Assembly (NCBI GenBank): GCA_003254885.1 | Contig: QANT01002684.1 | Location: forward strand, 1 to 64,000 | Direction: 5' to 3' | From: Purshia tridentata | Lineage: Eukaryota; Streptophyta; Magnoliopsida; Rosales; Rosaceae | Length of the DNA stretch: 64,000 nucleotides | Notes under the pieces: generated by a model | The model's input: the letters and a program-made list of their open reading frames with translations, nothing else | The model's database searches: none | Told to the model about the DNA's origin: nothing | Program-made: the position numbers and the translations under genes | Part shown: one piece after another, positions 23,078 to 35,800 of the stretch | Layout: every line of letters starts with the position of its first letter | Position numbering within the stretch: the stretch's first letter is position 1

Positions 23078-23733
23078 TAGGGGTGCACAAATATACTGAA
23101 AATCTGCTTACCGATCCGATCCGATCTGCAATTTGTGGATATCGATCCGATTCGATCCGCAATTTGTGGATTGGATATGGATATCAATATTGAAAACCAC
23201 GGATATATCTGATCTGATCCGCAAATTATATATATATTAAATTTTTATATAGTTTATATATGTTTAATTCCTATTATAGAGTAAATCAAAGCCCCCATTA
23301 TAGTTTATAATACCATATAGTTTATAAGCTATCTATGTTACTATATAATTTTAGTTTAGGGTATTTTAAATTAGTTTGACAATAAAATCTATTATAAAAA
23401 TTATAAATATATATAGTATATAGTTAGGACTACTAGAAAGTAGGAACTAGTTATGTTTGAGGCTTGTCTTAATTTCTAAATTTTATGTTATGTAACTATT
23501 GAATTAATTTGAGGGATGATTTTTATGTTGTGTAATTGCGAAATAATTTTTATGTTATTATTTGAATATTATCCGTTATCCGATCTGATCCGATCCGATT
23601 TTGTGGATATCCGAACTTGTGGATATCCGAATTTGTGGATCGGATATAGATATGAAAATTGCTATACCGCAAATTGTGGATTGGATATGGATAATGGTTT
23701 GTGGATCGGATAACCGATCCGTGTGCACTCCTA
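23078..23733. mobile_element. hAT MITE, 656 bp
   Basis: The left end TAGGGGTGCACA at 23078 pairs with the right end TGTGCACTCCTA ending at 23733. The flanks ACTATGGT (23070-23077) and ACTGTGGT (23734-23741) agree at 7 of 8 positions, the expected 8-bp hAT target-site duplication. Both ends are packed with subterminal GATCCGATCCGAT/GGATATCC motifs that could bind a transposase. No transposase is encoded; the open frames inside on both strands come from the repeats. Confidence 0.85.
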
Positions 23734-23763
23734 ACTGTGGTGAGTCTGTTGATCGACTTCACT

Positions 23764-24010
23764 TTTATGTAATTATTGAATTAATTTGAGGGATGATTTT
23801 CATGTTGTGTAATTGCTAAATAATTTTTATGTTATTATTTGGATATTATCTGTTATTCGATCCGATCCGATCCGATTTTGTAGATATCCGAACTTGTGGA
23901 TATCCGAATTTGTAGATCGGATATGGATATAAAAATTGTTATACCGCAAATTGTAGATTGGATATAAATAATGGTTTGTGAATCGGATAACCGATCCGTG
24001 TGCACCCCTA
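23764..24010. repeat. Second copy of the right 247 bp of the hAT MITE
   Basis: The block from 23764 to 24010 repeats the right end of the MITE at an offset of 277 bp, down to the terminal GTGCACCCCTA. Thirty unrelated bases (including the target-site copy) separate the two. The second copy keeps a cleaner terminus (CCCCTA rather than CTCCTA). It may be a truncated second insertion or a rearranged duplication. Confidence 0.8.
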
Positions 24011-24545
24011 AGAAGCACTATTGATTCAAAAATAGCATCTACATTTTTTTGGTCCTGTGTTGTTGTACCGCTGTAGTTTAAAACTTGAAAGAATATATTG
24101 TAAGGAGGTGAAATAATATTATCCCAATTACAATTCTACAAGGAGTTGAAAATCATTCATTAAATTAATTAGGATGTGAGACATCCTCTAGAATTTGGCC
24201 TCTACCCATACTAGTAAATGAAAACCTGGAAATTTCCTATGTACAGCTGCAAAAGAGATCAAATTATAAAGGACACTACAAAGGTTATACAGTTCGACCT
24301 GTAACACAAATACAGCAGAATTGTTCTCCAAGAATAGTGGTTAGCATTAACAATTCTGAATGATTTATATTAAGTAAATCATCTATACTACAACACGACT
24401 AGAAAATCAAATAAATACCCATCTTACAACTACTCTCCAGGCCTGATCTTGCAAAATCATACAAGCATTCCTGATCCCAAAAGAAGTTTACGTCTCCTTG
24501 TGCACCAAATCTGCCTTGGTAGAGTAGAACCATCCATGTCCAGAA
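24011..24545. other. 3' flank of GAUT10
   Basis: No separate gene. The sequence is compatible with the 3' UTR and downstream region of the minus-strand glycosyltransferase gene. Confidence 0.4.
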
Positions 24546-27500
24546 TCAATGGAAATTGCATCGTTGCAATAAAGGATGAGTATAATCAATAAATTTCTCC
24601 CAAAAAGGCTTATACTTTTCCATCCCAATCTTCAACCATGGCTTTGAGTTTCCATTGTAATGCAGCACAGCACCCCTCTCTATCAAATGAGGATCAATAT
24701 TTGTGTAGCCCAAACCTAAAACATGCCATGAGGGTTCCAAAGGCTCTGTCAATCCATAGAACGTCAACAATCCAGGTGGCAATGTGCCAAGTTTCCACAA
24801 TGTCCGATCTACATTTCTTTCCTGCCAGTAGTGGTAGATGCCAGTTACATTCCTTTTCCTCCACTGAACCAAATCAAAAACATTCATCCCAAATGCCCAT
24901 CCACATGCATCAGGATCAAAATGTTCTCTTATGAGAGGGTGAGAGTAATTCAGATATTTATGGTATCTGTGAAATGTCTCCATGCATGTCTCCACCGCTC
25001 CATTGACATTGCCATTCAAATCAAGGGAGAACAGACCAGACAGATCCTTCTGAACCACAACATCATCATCAAGAAATACCACCTTTTTCAGGGCAGGAAA
25101 AACTTCGGGAATATAAAACCTCAGATGGTTAAGCATAGAAAGATACTTTGGGTTCCGAAACTTGATTGGTGTCCGACCATCATCATTATGTCCAGAAAAA
25201 TAATAACTTTGAGTTTCAGAGTCTTGGAGCTGCTTAAGCACAGGAACATAAGAAGCATTTAGCCATGTAAAATCCTCAAATTTTTGAACCTCGACGGTCA
25301 CTCCTCGAAAGCTGTTTATAGAAAACCAGGCCTTCATTGCAGCATAGTTGATTTCATCCGTTACAAGATGGAAGACAACCTTATCTGGATTTTTGGAATT
25401 AATAGAAGTTGAATTGACCACGACTGAAGTTGCCAGAATGTTGTCAGAGAAGACACAGAAATGATGGAGATGGTTATCCTTTAGTTTCATGTCTATTTGC
25501 CTTCTGTCCTTAGGCTTCCTCTGTATATTTGGGTTTCTGAACCATTCACTAGTCAGCTGAATACCAAGGCAGTAGAGACTTTTTGGCACTTCTTCAGCAG
25601 CTATTTGCCCATACTTTGAACTTTTCTCACTCACAGAACTCATCTGTTCTTCTAGAGCTTGGATTTTGGCTTTCAGTCTCATGATCATGGTTGCACTATC
25701 ATAATGGAGCTGCTGGGCTTGATACAGTACAACTGCCATATCACGGATTGCAGTTTCTGATTCTGTAATTGTCAGAGGACTTCGCCTGGTTGCAGCATTT
25801 GACAGCAGAATCTGCGAATTGCGGATCTGGGCACTTAATTCCCAAGCAAATTGAAGGTTGTTGCTTTCTTTAGCAATCACAACAAAAGCCTTTGCCAGAG
25901 AAATTTGGTCACTGAGTTGCCTGGCAACTGAGTTGGAGCTCAACATTTCTTCAGTAATGTTAAGGCCTTCCATAATCCTATCATGCCTGTATCTCTGCAA
26001 AAGGAAGAAAAGCACATATTTTCTTAATTTTGCAAAAGAAAATGGGAAAAAATGGAATATCTATCATTTCCTCTGCATTAGAAAGGAATGATACAAAAAT
26101 ATAATTTGTCCTCCAAAAATTGAAGGATGATAATGGTGCCAGCATATAAGACCAGCTTCCAAGCAATCTAGCATCCAGACCACATGATTTGTGTCATGAT
26201 ACAATTCCAATACAGAATGTTGGGATTTTGCGAGAGTTCTTATTTTGACAGAAGTTCTATTAATTGAAAATCAACATCATGTCTGAAAATTAAGCACTGC
26301 TTTCATTTGAAAGTAGATTATCAAGTCCAGTTAGTTATCTGTATGAGTTAACTCTGACCATGCCACATTTAAGAGTGATGTGTTGCTTAAAATTTCCGTT
26401 CTGGACACCATAGCATTCCTTCTTCCAAGTAACTTGACAATGACATCTAAACAAAAGTTCCTTGACTTTGTGATGATAATAAAATTTCTAGAGTTTGTTT
26501 TGTTTTTTCAATAATCAACTGTATAAATTTGGCAAAGATCCATAATACTACCATACTTGTTTGAAAATATGAAAAGCTCAGAAAGACAATAAACCAAGCG
26601 CATCCATATAATTCAATAAAGCTAAGCCCCTAAAATGCAATTAATGTGGGCAACTATCAAGATTCCCTGGAATATACAAGTTTTGATATTATCATATACC
26701 TTAAATCCATCTCCTCCCTTTACATAACATTTACTATCAGTTGTAGGCTCCTCTAAGATATACTATTTTGAAGATTCATCACATGAGCAAATGACACTGC
26801 AAACCCTTGCACAAACCAATAATTCTTCTACTACTCTTCTGGTATAATCCCTTGTGACAATCCACATAATACTAATTTTTATTTGTAGTTGTTAGGTCCC
26901 TGCATTATTTCTATGTCGTAGGTACACCATACACATCATAGCAGTATAGAAAGTGAGCAGTAATGGGTTTTGTACGCAAATAAATTTTGTGCACTTAACT
27001 CCTATAACATGGAAAGAAGATGTCTGACCGTTAACTTTCCAGGACAAACTTGGATATGATAAGATCATATGAAATGACATCTAGATCAACCTAAATCCCA
27101 ACTAAATAACACTTTAATGTCTCACATCAACACAAATTTAAGTTTACAAAACGAACTCCTTGCTCCAGTTGCTCAGAGAACACCGAATAAAAAAAAAAAA
27201 AAACAAAACTTGAATTTTAAAGTTTGCATCTTTTTGATGTTTTAGCTTCCGAACTGAAAACCATATTCCCATCAAACCAAGCAACCGTTCCATTCACAAC
27301 CCAATTCAGCTTTTCGTACCCTGAACTCCCAAGTTACTCGAAAACACACCCAATACTCAAATGCCCTCATTTTCCAAGGAACCAAACAGAGCTCAAACAT
27401 CTAACTACAATAAACACAGCAAAAAAGCTATGAAGCGTACCGTGGTTATGGCAGGGCGGGACTCAATCTGATTTTCTTTGGTCAAAGTGAAAATGAAGAG

Positions 27501-27590
27501 CAAAACCGCAACCCCACACAGTACCCACCACAAGGCATTCGGAAACCGCCTCCTCAAGGGCCTCCGAAAGTCCGCGGCCCTCCGCCTCAT
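24546..27590 (-). CDS. GAUT10: GAUT10-type galacturonosyltransferase (GT8)
   Basis: Two coding exons: 27590-27441 (50 codons) and 25994-24546, joined across a 1.45-kb intron (ACG|GTACGC ... TGCAG|AGATAC). They give 532 residues, close to Arabidopsis GAUT10 (~536). It is a Golgi type II membrane enzyme for pectic homogalacturonan or related wall polymers. Residues 1-20 are basic (MRRRAADFRRPLRRR), then a membrane anchor (ALWWVLCGVAVLLFIFTL). The stem carries the coiled coil LKAKIQALEEQMSSVSEKSS. The GT8 catalytic part holds the DxD-type metal site VVFLDDDVVVQ, then NPKYLSMLNHLRFYIPEVFP, and the nucleotide-sugar site HYNGNSKPW; it ends QRCNFH. The first in-frame ATG is at 27590. GAUT11 is the nearest alternative; the N-terminus favours GAUT10. 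Confidence 0.93.
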
Positions 27591-28742
27591 TCTCCACCGA
27601 TTCCAAATCTGAGGGAGGAATGGAAGTCCGTTTGTTTCCCGAGAAAGTAGCAGCGGTATGATTATTTGAGTGATTGGATCGCGAGGTGGGATCAAATTTG
27701 AGTGATTGGATTGGATCTTGTGGGAAGACCTGTGAGAATTATTGGGATTGAGAATTGGGGTTGGGAGGGTTGAATTGTGTTGAGTTTTGGATGGGCGAAG
27801 ATCTAGCGAACAGTACTGGAAGTTAATGTACTAAGAATGGAGGAGAAGCTTGTCCTTGTCAGTCTACGTTAGCAGACAGACAACGACGGTGGGAGTTACC
27901 TTGTGTAATTGTGTGGAGTGTGTGGGCTCTGCTTCTTGGATTTGTCTAAATTCTCATATCTAATGGTTCATGAATCATGCCAGCTGATTCTTTCTCCGTT
28001 TTTTTTTAATATTTATTTCTTCTTTGGGCATGAGATGTATAGTATAATTAATTCCTTTCATTAATATTGCCCCTTCCTTAATGCGAGGGTTACACGACGA
28101 AGGATATTATATACACTGAACATTTAATACAGATACAAAATACATTTAATTCCTCACATGAACAAAAATAAAAAGAGAATTCCTCACATTTTGATCTCTG
28201 GCATTCACATTGAGCTTGTGATTTTTACTTTAATATGCAATAGTGATAACTGATAAGTGCTTCATCGCGAAAATGTTAAATCGTTTTTAAAAAAGTTAAT
28301 CAGTTAATGTTAATGAGTTGGTGCAGGCAGCAGGCTTGTAGCATTGTGCTTAATTTGAATAAAACATATAAAATTCTTGAATTTTTTCCCTTTTTCCCTT
28401 TTTGTATTTAAGAATTTCATTTTTCAACATTGTTACGAAATCCAAACGATTTGTTACCTGTTTTATATTACTTTTAAATGTTTTTTCGTCATGAAAATAC
28501 TTCAAAAGAGAGTCAAAAGGGAGGGCAAACAGTAGAAAACAGACAAAATGGACCCAACAAAATGTTGATTCATAGTAATAATTCTCCTTGTTATTCGATG
28601 ACCAATCCGATAATCAAAACAGTGGTCTGCAATATATAACTTTAAATTATTACAACAATGACAAACCTTTGTTTCTTTTCTAATGGGGACAATGACAAAC
28701 CTAAAGAGCATCTAACTGATAATGGGACCTAAGTGATACTCT
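27591..28742. other. GAUT10 promoter/leader and 3' flank of TIC20
   Basis: No gene. The left part should hold the GAUT10 leader and promoter. The right part, from about 28500, should hold the 3' UTR of the minus-strand TIC20 gene. AT-rich in the middle. Confidence 0.4.
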
Positions 28743-31664
28743 TCAAAAAGGCTTGTGGTAACCTTCAACTTGAAACAGAGTATGGACTAGAGCAGAATAA
28801 CTAACAAATGGGAGTTTAACATACTTGCCGGCAAGAGCACACCTAATGCACTCCAACAAGATGAAAATGTACACAAACGCCACGACAGCCCAATATTCTA
28901 TGCCGAACGTACCATTGAAGTGTATAAGCGGCAGGAAATTGCTTGAATACCACACCACTTGCAGCAAAGTTTCTAATAGCATGGCCGTGATTACATGATA
29001 CCTCAAGAAGTGAGGCCAGTCTTTCTTCTTCACCACTCCAAAATATGCTGCGAAGAAATATAACATTGTGAACCAATATGGTAGCCTCTTTATTGCTCCT
29101 GGGACATAATAAACTAGATCTCCAAAGGATTCATAGTGTTCTACGAAGGGTTGAAGATAAAACCCAGTATCAGACATCTGCAAAGCTATTAAATATGGGA
29201 GACATGCTAAAGTTCTCCACCACCATTCGGGCTTCTCATTCAATTTTGGGAAAGGTAAAGTTGGTAAATTTAAGGAATTATCCTTTTTTGCTTGTGCCAA
29301 TGTCAAAGACTTGCGCGGTCTGAATAAAGGGGATATTTGGTGTGACAGGCCACCTTGATCCCCCCTTAGATATGTGGAAGATACAGCAGAGAGGTGCAAG
29401 CCTGGCAACCCTGAAAATTACAAGTTTGGGAACTTCATGAGAATAAACGATCTCTAAGATGCTTCTATGACAGTATGCAATTCATCTCCATATGGGAAGA
29501 AAATGAGACTTCATACATACCATATCAAAAAAGCTTTTCATAACAAAAAAAACTTTCAAAGTAGTTTCTAGGATCTACACCTCTTTACCACAAGGCCAAA
29601 GATTGACCTGATGGCATATTTCTATTTCAATTCAACTTTTTGTAATAGAAACAAGAATGATGCTTGACAAGAAATTTGACATACCTCTGGAAGACCAGCA
29701 ATGCAGATTGAGATTAGGTGGTGGTAGACTTCTGCTGCTTGACAAAAGTATAGGCCTTGCATTCAAGTTAGATGTGCATGAAACCCTGTTGGGCTTCTTG
29801 TGTTTTTTAAGATTCACATCCTTGTACCTAGTAAAAGACCGATACAATATATTTAACATGTGAGGTAGGAGCAGTTGAAAGAATCATGTCATAAGAACCA
29901 TTTTGCTTCATTGATAGAATGCTGCTAAATAAGTATCCCTGCTAAGTTTTATTAATTATGTCATAATAAAACACATGAGATATAGATCCTATATCATTCA
30001 GACCCTCAGCATTAAGGTGGATCTCAAGACAATAGGAAAATAAAACTCTCTGTCCCATCTCAGTAAAATGCTCAAGAAAAATCTAACCAGTAAGAATCTG
30101 TCTTCCATGGGTCAATAACAGGGTCTCACAGAATCTCAGCATTACAATTCAGTAAGAACTATATCTGTATCTCCATCATTATTTCTTTTGCCAATTACAG
30201 ACTCAAGAAACTGTTTTCAATTCTATTGGAACCATGTATGGCATGGCCCTGCTGACTGTAAGAGAACAAACATGGCCTCTCTAGTTGCTTCATAAAAAAT
30301 ATCTCACAAGAAGCCATCTATTTTTATTTTAGCACCCACTTTTTTTTTTCTTCTTTTGTAGATACCAGAAATTTTTGAGTAAGAGAGTGCTCCACTCCCA
30401 GAAGTAAAGAGAGATAAATCAGCACTTTAACCAAATACCCCAAAGATTCATATGCCTTCCCCATGAAAGAATTTGGTCTACCTACAAAGCACGTGCTAAA
30501 ATTCCAACACAATACATTAATGTATTGCAGTCACCCTGATCCTCGAAAGAATCTCAACTGAACCAAATTTATGATAACCTTGTCGTAAGTAGCTATGAGA
30601 TGAATTGACAAGGCTTCAAACATTAGCAAAGGAAATCCCCCTGCAAACATGACAGGGGAAGAAGGCTTCTTCAGAAAAAAAAAAAAAGTTTAACTCTGCT
30701 TCAAATTGTACAATACATTAATGTATTGCAGTCACCCTGATCCTTGAAAGAATCTCAACTGAACCAAATTTATGATAACCTTATCGTAAGTAGCTATGAG
30801 ATGAATTGACAAGGCTTCAAACATTAGCTAAGGAAATCCCCCTGCAAACATGACAGGGGAAGAAGGCTTCTTCAAAAAAAAAAAGTTTAACTCTGCTTCA
30901 AGTTGGCCATAATATTTGCAATATGTTATCTAATTCAGACACAAAATGAAAAGGAGAACTTGCTACTTAACCAAACCTACTTTTCAACCTTGAATTCAAG
31001 CTCACATGAAGAGTGCTTAAATACCAACAACAAAATACGTAAACAATTTCCCAGGCAACCAAAATTTATATAACTGATTCGAATCATATAAAACAGAATT
31101 GTGACATCGCCAAAGTACCACAGAGAATCAAAACCAACGTGTGCATATATCCAGACCACAAATTTGATAACCAATAAAATTAATTGATGCCTAAAATTTC
31201 CATTTAACTCTAAACTGTTGTAAAAAATTATAAATTTCTAATGTCTGCAAATCCTAAAGTCTACATACAACCTTTCACAACTCAAGCACTATAACTGTGA
31301 ATTTAGCTGTATACATTTGTATAATTAGTTCTAACAGTAATTAATATACAAAAACTTACACCTACAAGGCTACAAACCTTATAAAAAAAATCCCAATAAA
31401 CTATTGACTCTTACCTGTTTCCAGGAATTAAGAAATCGAAAAGAAAAAACGCCCAGGAAAAACCAAAATCAAATAATAAAAAAAAACCTAGTTTAATTTT
31501 TAGGATAAAAAAACGTTCTCTCGTTTCTTTTCTTTTTTAGTTTTTTCATTCTTATTTTCGTTGTATTTTATGACGAGAAAAGTAGGTTGAAGGAAAGAAT
31601 GAGCGTACCATGAGGCAGGAGGTGAGGCAAGGATGCTGAGGCGGCTGCCCAAGGCGGTCGCCAT
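28743..31664 (-). CDS. TIC20-IV: TIC20-IV-type chloroplast inner-envelope translocon protein
   Basis: Three coding exons: 31664-31609, 29827-29685 and 29410-28743, for 288 residues. TIC20 proteins form the channel core of protein import at the chloroplast inner envelope. The N-terminus (MATALGSRLSILASPPASW) and the next ~80 residues are rich in Ser/Arg/Lys and poor in acids, as in a transit peptide. The Tic20 domain starts at KPEWWWRTLACLPYLIALQ and has four membrane spans (around LACLPYLIAL, FTMLYFFAAYFGVV, AMLLETLLQVVWYSS, WAVVAFVYIFILLECIRCAL). The stretch WYSSNFLPLIHFNGTFG and the ending FQVEGYHKPF resemble TIC20-IV more than TIC20-I. Intron 2 (29828-31608) is 1.8 kb and contains a tandem repeat. 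All splice sites are GT/AG. Confidence 0.88.
30510..30904. repeat. 201-bp tandem duplication in the TIC20 intron
   Basis: CAATACATTAATGTATTGCA occurs at 30510 and 30711, and the sequence following each copy is nearly identical through TTAACTCTGCTTCAA. The differences are a handful of substitutions and the length of an A run. Each unit starts with the palindrome AATACATTAATGTATT. It lies wholly in the intron. Confidence 0.88.
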
Positions 31665-32237
31665 GGCTTCTGGGACGCGGTGTGATTTTCACGCACTTTT
31701 TTTGGGACTCAGAGCAAAAATGGCCTCCTCTTAAATACTAGGCGCCGTCTACTTTACTTTCCATGCAAGTATGTGGTCAAAACTCTAATTTAGAAATCCT
31801 CAGGGCCTTTTTGAGATTATCGGAACCTCTGGGTCCGTGCGGATTTTCTCTCTTTCTAGTTGGCGGTACGGCGGTAGTGTATTATATGATTTATATCATA
31901 TATGTTTTTAAAAAATATAAATCAAACACTTATATTTATTTATTATTTATTTTAGTCTAGTAGTATTTAGCTTTTTACTAATCCAAAAAAATAAAAACTC
32001 AAATATAAAGAACAATCTTTTTCATACCAAAAAAAGAACAATCTTCGTTACATTAATAATCTAAATAATAGTTGGTGATGAGACATTGTTTATTTTAAAA
32101 AAGATGTTTTATTTAATGATGAGAAATTGTTCATTTTAAATTTTATTCGACACATTTGTTTTCATTATATTAAAAAAAATTGAATCATGCTTGCACATCT
32201 CTAATTCTAATTCATTATTCCATTCACTTTATCACTT
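31665..32237. other. TIC20 promoter side and spacer
   Basis: No gene seen. AT-rich beyond 31900. The first 200 bases are expected to contain the TIC20 leader and promoter. Confidence 0.4.
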
Positions 32238-32484
32238 AAATTAACTCCAAAAAATTCAGAATACTATTCGATAAATAAATACGGTATCTTAACTTAAGTG
32301 GTCTTAGTACTTCCCACTATGACCAGCATTCTATAACAATAATAACTGTCCTTTTTTATTTAAATTAACTCCAAAAAATTCAGAATATTATTCGATAAAT
32401 AAATACAGTATCTTAACTTAAGTGGTCTTAGTACTTCCCACTATGAACAGCATTCTATAACAATAATAACTGTCCTTTTTTAGT
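32238..32484. repeat. 124-bp tandem duplication
   Basis: TTAACTCCAAAAAATTCAGA begins at 32241 and 32365. Both copies run through GGTCTTAGTACTTCCCACTA to AACTGTCCTTTTTTA with only three or four differences. It is intergenic and non-coding. Confidence 0.88.
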
Positions 32485-32835
32485 GATTATAATTTTTATT
32501 TTTGTTTAACAATTGTATTTCGAAGTAACTTTGTTAAAACTTAAAACTTTTATTATAAAATTGGGAACGACAAGATTTTCAAAGAAAATTTCAATCTACA
32601 GTGAGCAAATTACCAAGAAAACCTTGTCTCGTTCATAAAAATAGCAAATAATGGGCACCAGGGGAAATATAAAAAGATTCTTTTTATGTTTGGGTAGGAG
32701 TCGGACTTGGGAGGGAAATATAAAAAAAAAAATCAAAGGAATTTTGACGTTCTGGACTCTTCCAACCGATAATAATAGAATAATAATCCTCCAGCAATTC
32801 CAGATATTAAAAAATGGTCATAATTTATAGCATTC

Positions 32836-35800
32836 CTAGTATCCTGTGTGCAGTTGATGATACGAGTAGGAGTGAGAAGGGGTTGCACGATTTAAACGCC
32901 TCTTTCTGTATCTCCATGCCACTTGAATTCGCTTTGCTGCAAGTCCTCTCCAATACGGTGACTCGTACCTAAACAAAAGAGTTTATTACTTGGTTTTAAT
33001 TTAAGTTGAGAAATTTAGGATTATGTTGAATTATTATTAGTAATCCACCTTATGGCTCCTTGAACACGTGGATTTCGCAAGAATCTTGCAAAGCGACTGG
33101 TGAAGTCTTCAAGGTCTGCAGCTCGGAGTGAAAATGCTTCTACGTTTGTTAAGCACCGTACCATCCTGTTGCTCAGCAATCTCCGACCAGGGATTCTGAC
33201 TACAAAACCAACTTCAATAATATCATTCTTTTTCGTTAATTAATTAGTAATTAGATTACTGTAAACTAATTACCATTGTTTATTGTAGGATGCTCCAGAC
33301 ACCATGTCAGAAGTTCTTCACCGCAGACATCCCCTTGAGATAACGAAACAACAATCCCATCCTCCCCAACACTCTCCACTTTTCCACGCACTATAAAAAC
33401 CATCTTCTCAACCAGACCTCCCGGATACAAAATCTTGCTTCCTTTGATGTATGTCTTTTGTTTTAGTTTCTCACAAACTGCATCTGAGATAGGATCATCC
33501 ATTAGAGCAAAAATCCGAACCTGCAGTTTTCTTGTCAGTTATTATCGATACAAACATACATAGACCTCATCAACCAAGACAACCCACATCTTACCTTTTT
33601 CACAAATTTGAACAGATGGCGTCTTATATCTCTTTGAAGGTCTTCAGGCAAATTCTCCAAAACCACTTCTTCATTTACACCTCTAGTGGCAGACCAATTA
33701 TACCGTTCTGCTTGCCTTACTTGCCTACACTCACATGACAGACTTGACATACAAGTTACACCATTTGGTGATTAATTAGGATAGAAAACAAAATTACAAT
33801 AAGACTATACCTTCTTAGTTCTTCTGGCAAGTGCCGATAGCTCATCCACCGCTCAACATCACGACGTCGCAATAACATCTCGAATCTCCTGAAAGAGAAA
33901 AAAAAATCCCAAAAAAGAGGAAATAAAGAACTGAGAAAGAGCACATTTCCAAGGGACTGAAAATGAGGAAATAAAGTAGTACCTCCGTCCAAGAGACTGA
34001 AGAAAATTCTGCATATTTCCAATGAGAAGAGCAAAGAGCAAGAGGCCCAGTCCAACAATTGCCATGGTAAAGAGGACTTCCCCAACAAAATAGCTTGGAG
34101 TTTGATTTCCTGCCAGAGTGCTGATTTGCTTCATAAAATCACAGGAGATAATATGTCACCTTTGTTACTAAAACTTGCTTCACTAGAATGTCTATGTATA
34201 TTATCTCTACTACACACAGCATATATAAGATAAGGTGTGACTGAGGTACCTGGAATCCCCAGAACAATGAATATATATATCTAGTTATTATGCTATCTTC
34301 TGTAGTGAGATTGACAGCTTGAACATAGATTCCATAGGAGAAACCCCGTTCAGTAAAACAAGCAGTAGCATTCTCATTGTTTTTCCATCTAGGCCACGAT
34401 GGATCCGAATAGAAAATTTTAGTACTACCCTGCCCACAATCTATGAATCTTGAGCATGAAATGATTCCAGAGTTACCGCAGGCATCTCGAAGACATTGAT
34501 TAACCCTCTGGGACAAGAAAGAGGAGTAAAAAGGAGGAACTAAACAAATAATGGAACTTTCATGCATGTAAGTTCCTCCACACACCTGTAAGCCAAAAAG
34601 GTACCAGCAGGACCCGACAACATGGCCAGACAAAATGACAGTGAGAAGATTTATTATAAAATTTGTCCATGCAGACTCGAAGACGAAGCCATTTGGAGTC
34701 TGCCCAGCAAGCAGAGGTAGAAACCTATACAACCTGGGTATGTACTGAAGAAGAACTGCCATGCGTAGAAGATTCTTTGCAAGATTTGCTCCAGATGATC
34801 CCAAACTTTTCGGTAGAACTTGGAATATTATGATCTGAAAAAAAAATTTAAATCTACTAGCTCATAGCAACATGAATGTAATAATATAAAGGAAGCATGT
34901 ACCATCACATGGTGGCGTTTGTATACAAAATGATGGATACAGGTAACATAAACAGAAAAAATGTCACATGAAGCTCAAAGAACTATTCAAATAAGTAGGT
35001 TACTGCCAGCAAAAGAAAATGAGACAGAGAGAGAGAGAGAGAGATAGAGTTACTTGAGGAAGTGGTAAAACAATAAATAAGTCAACAATAAAGTATCCAT
35101 GGAAGTAATTGAGAGCAATTTTCTTTGGTTCGTCCACTATCTCTCCAGCACCAACCACTCTAGACTCAGGAGGCACATAAGCCAACCTAAACTGCCAGAA
35201 GTCAATTTTGATACATTAGTCAAGACTAAAATTAGATTGTAAACCATCTTGGAAAAAATTTCTCAATAATAACAAATTTAAAACAATCAAGGTTCTAACA
35301 TATGAGTATATGACCCAAAAGAAGAAAGATTTATTTTGAGCTACCAAATTTATAACCACATATTCACAAAACAGACGCTTCTAAAAGGAGGTGAAACTGT
35401 TACCTGAAGAAGAATGTTCAAGATGTATATTAAGTCGGTCATAGTTCTGAAAACTACTATTGTTGTGGTCATGGGCCAGTTGATAACTATGCACTTGTTA
35501 TCCTGCATTTTAAGATTGTAGATACCAGACAAAATTAACAGAGGAGGAAACACCATTTGTATCTAAAGCATTTGTCAAAGTTTCAGTGTCAAAAGCATTG
35601 GCCAGGCCCTACCCAGAATAACTGTTTAACTCCCAGATCTAGCGCATTCTGATTGTAGAACCACATTAATATGCGTGTTTATAGAAAAAGAACAATAGAA
35701 GAGCTAAACTGTTGTTCAGAAAGAAGAAAAACAAACCTGTTGTGCAGATAACAAGAAGAAAAACAAAGGGTCTACAAAAATTGCCACCAAGCAAGCTATG

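Noticed and set aside
23516-24018. Several 60-70-codon frames on both strands
   Set aside because: They come from the GATCCGAT/GGATATCC repeats of the hAT MITE and have no protein family.
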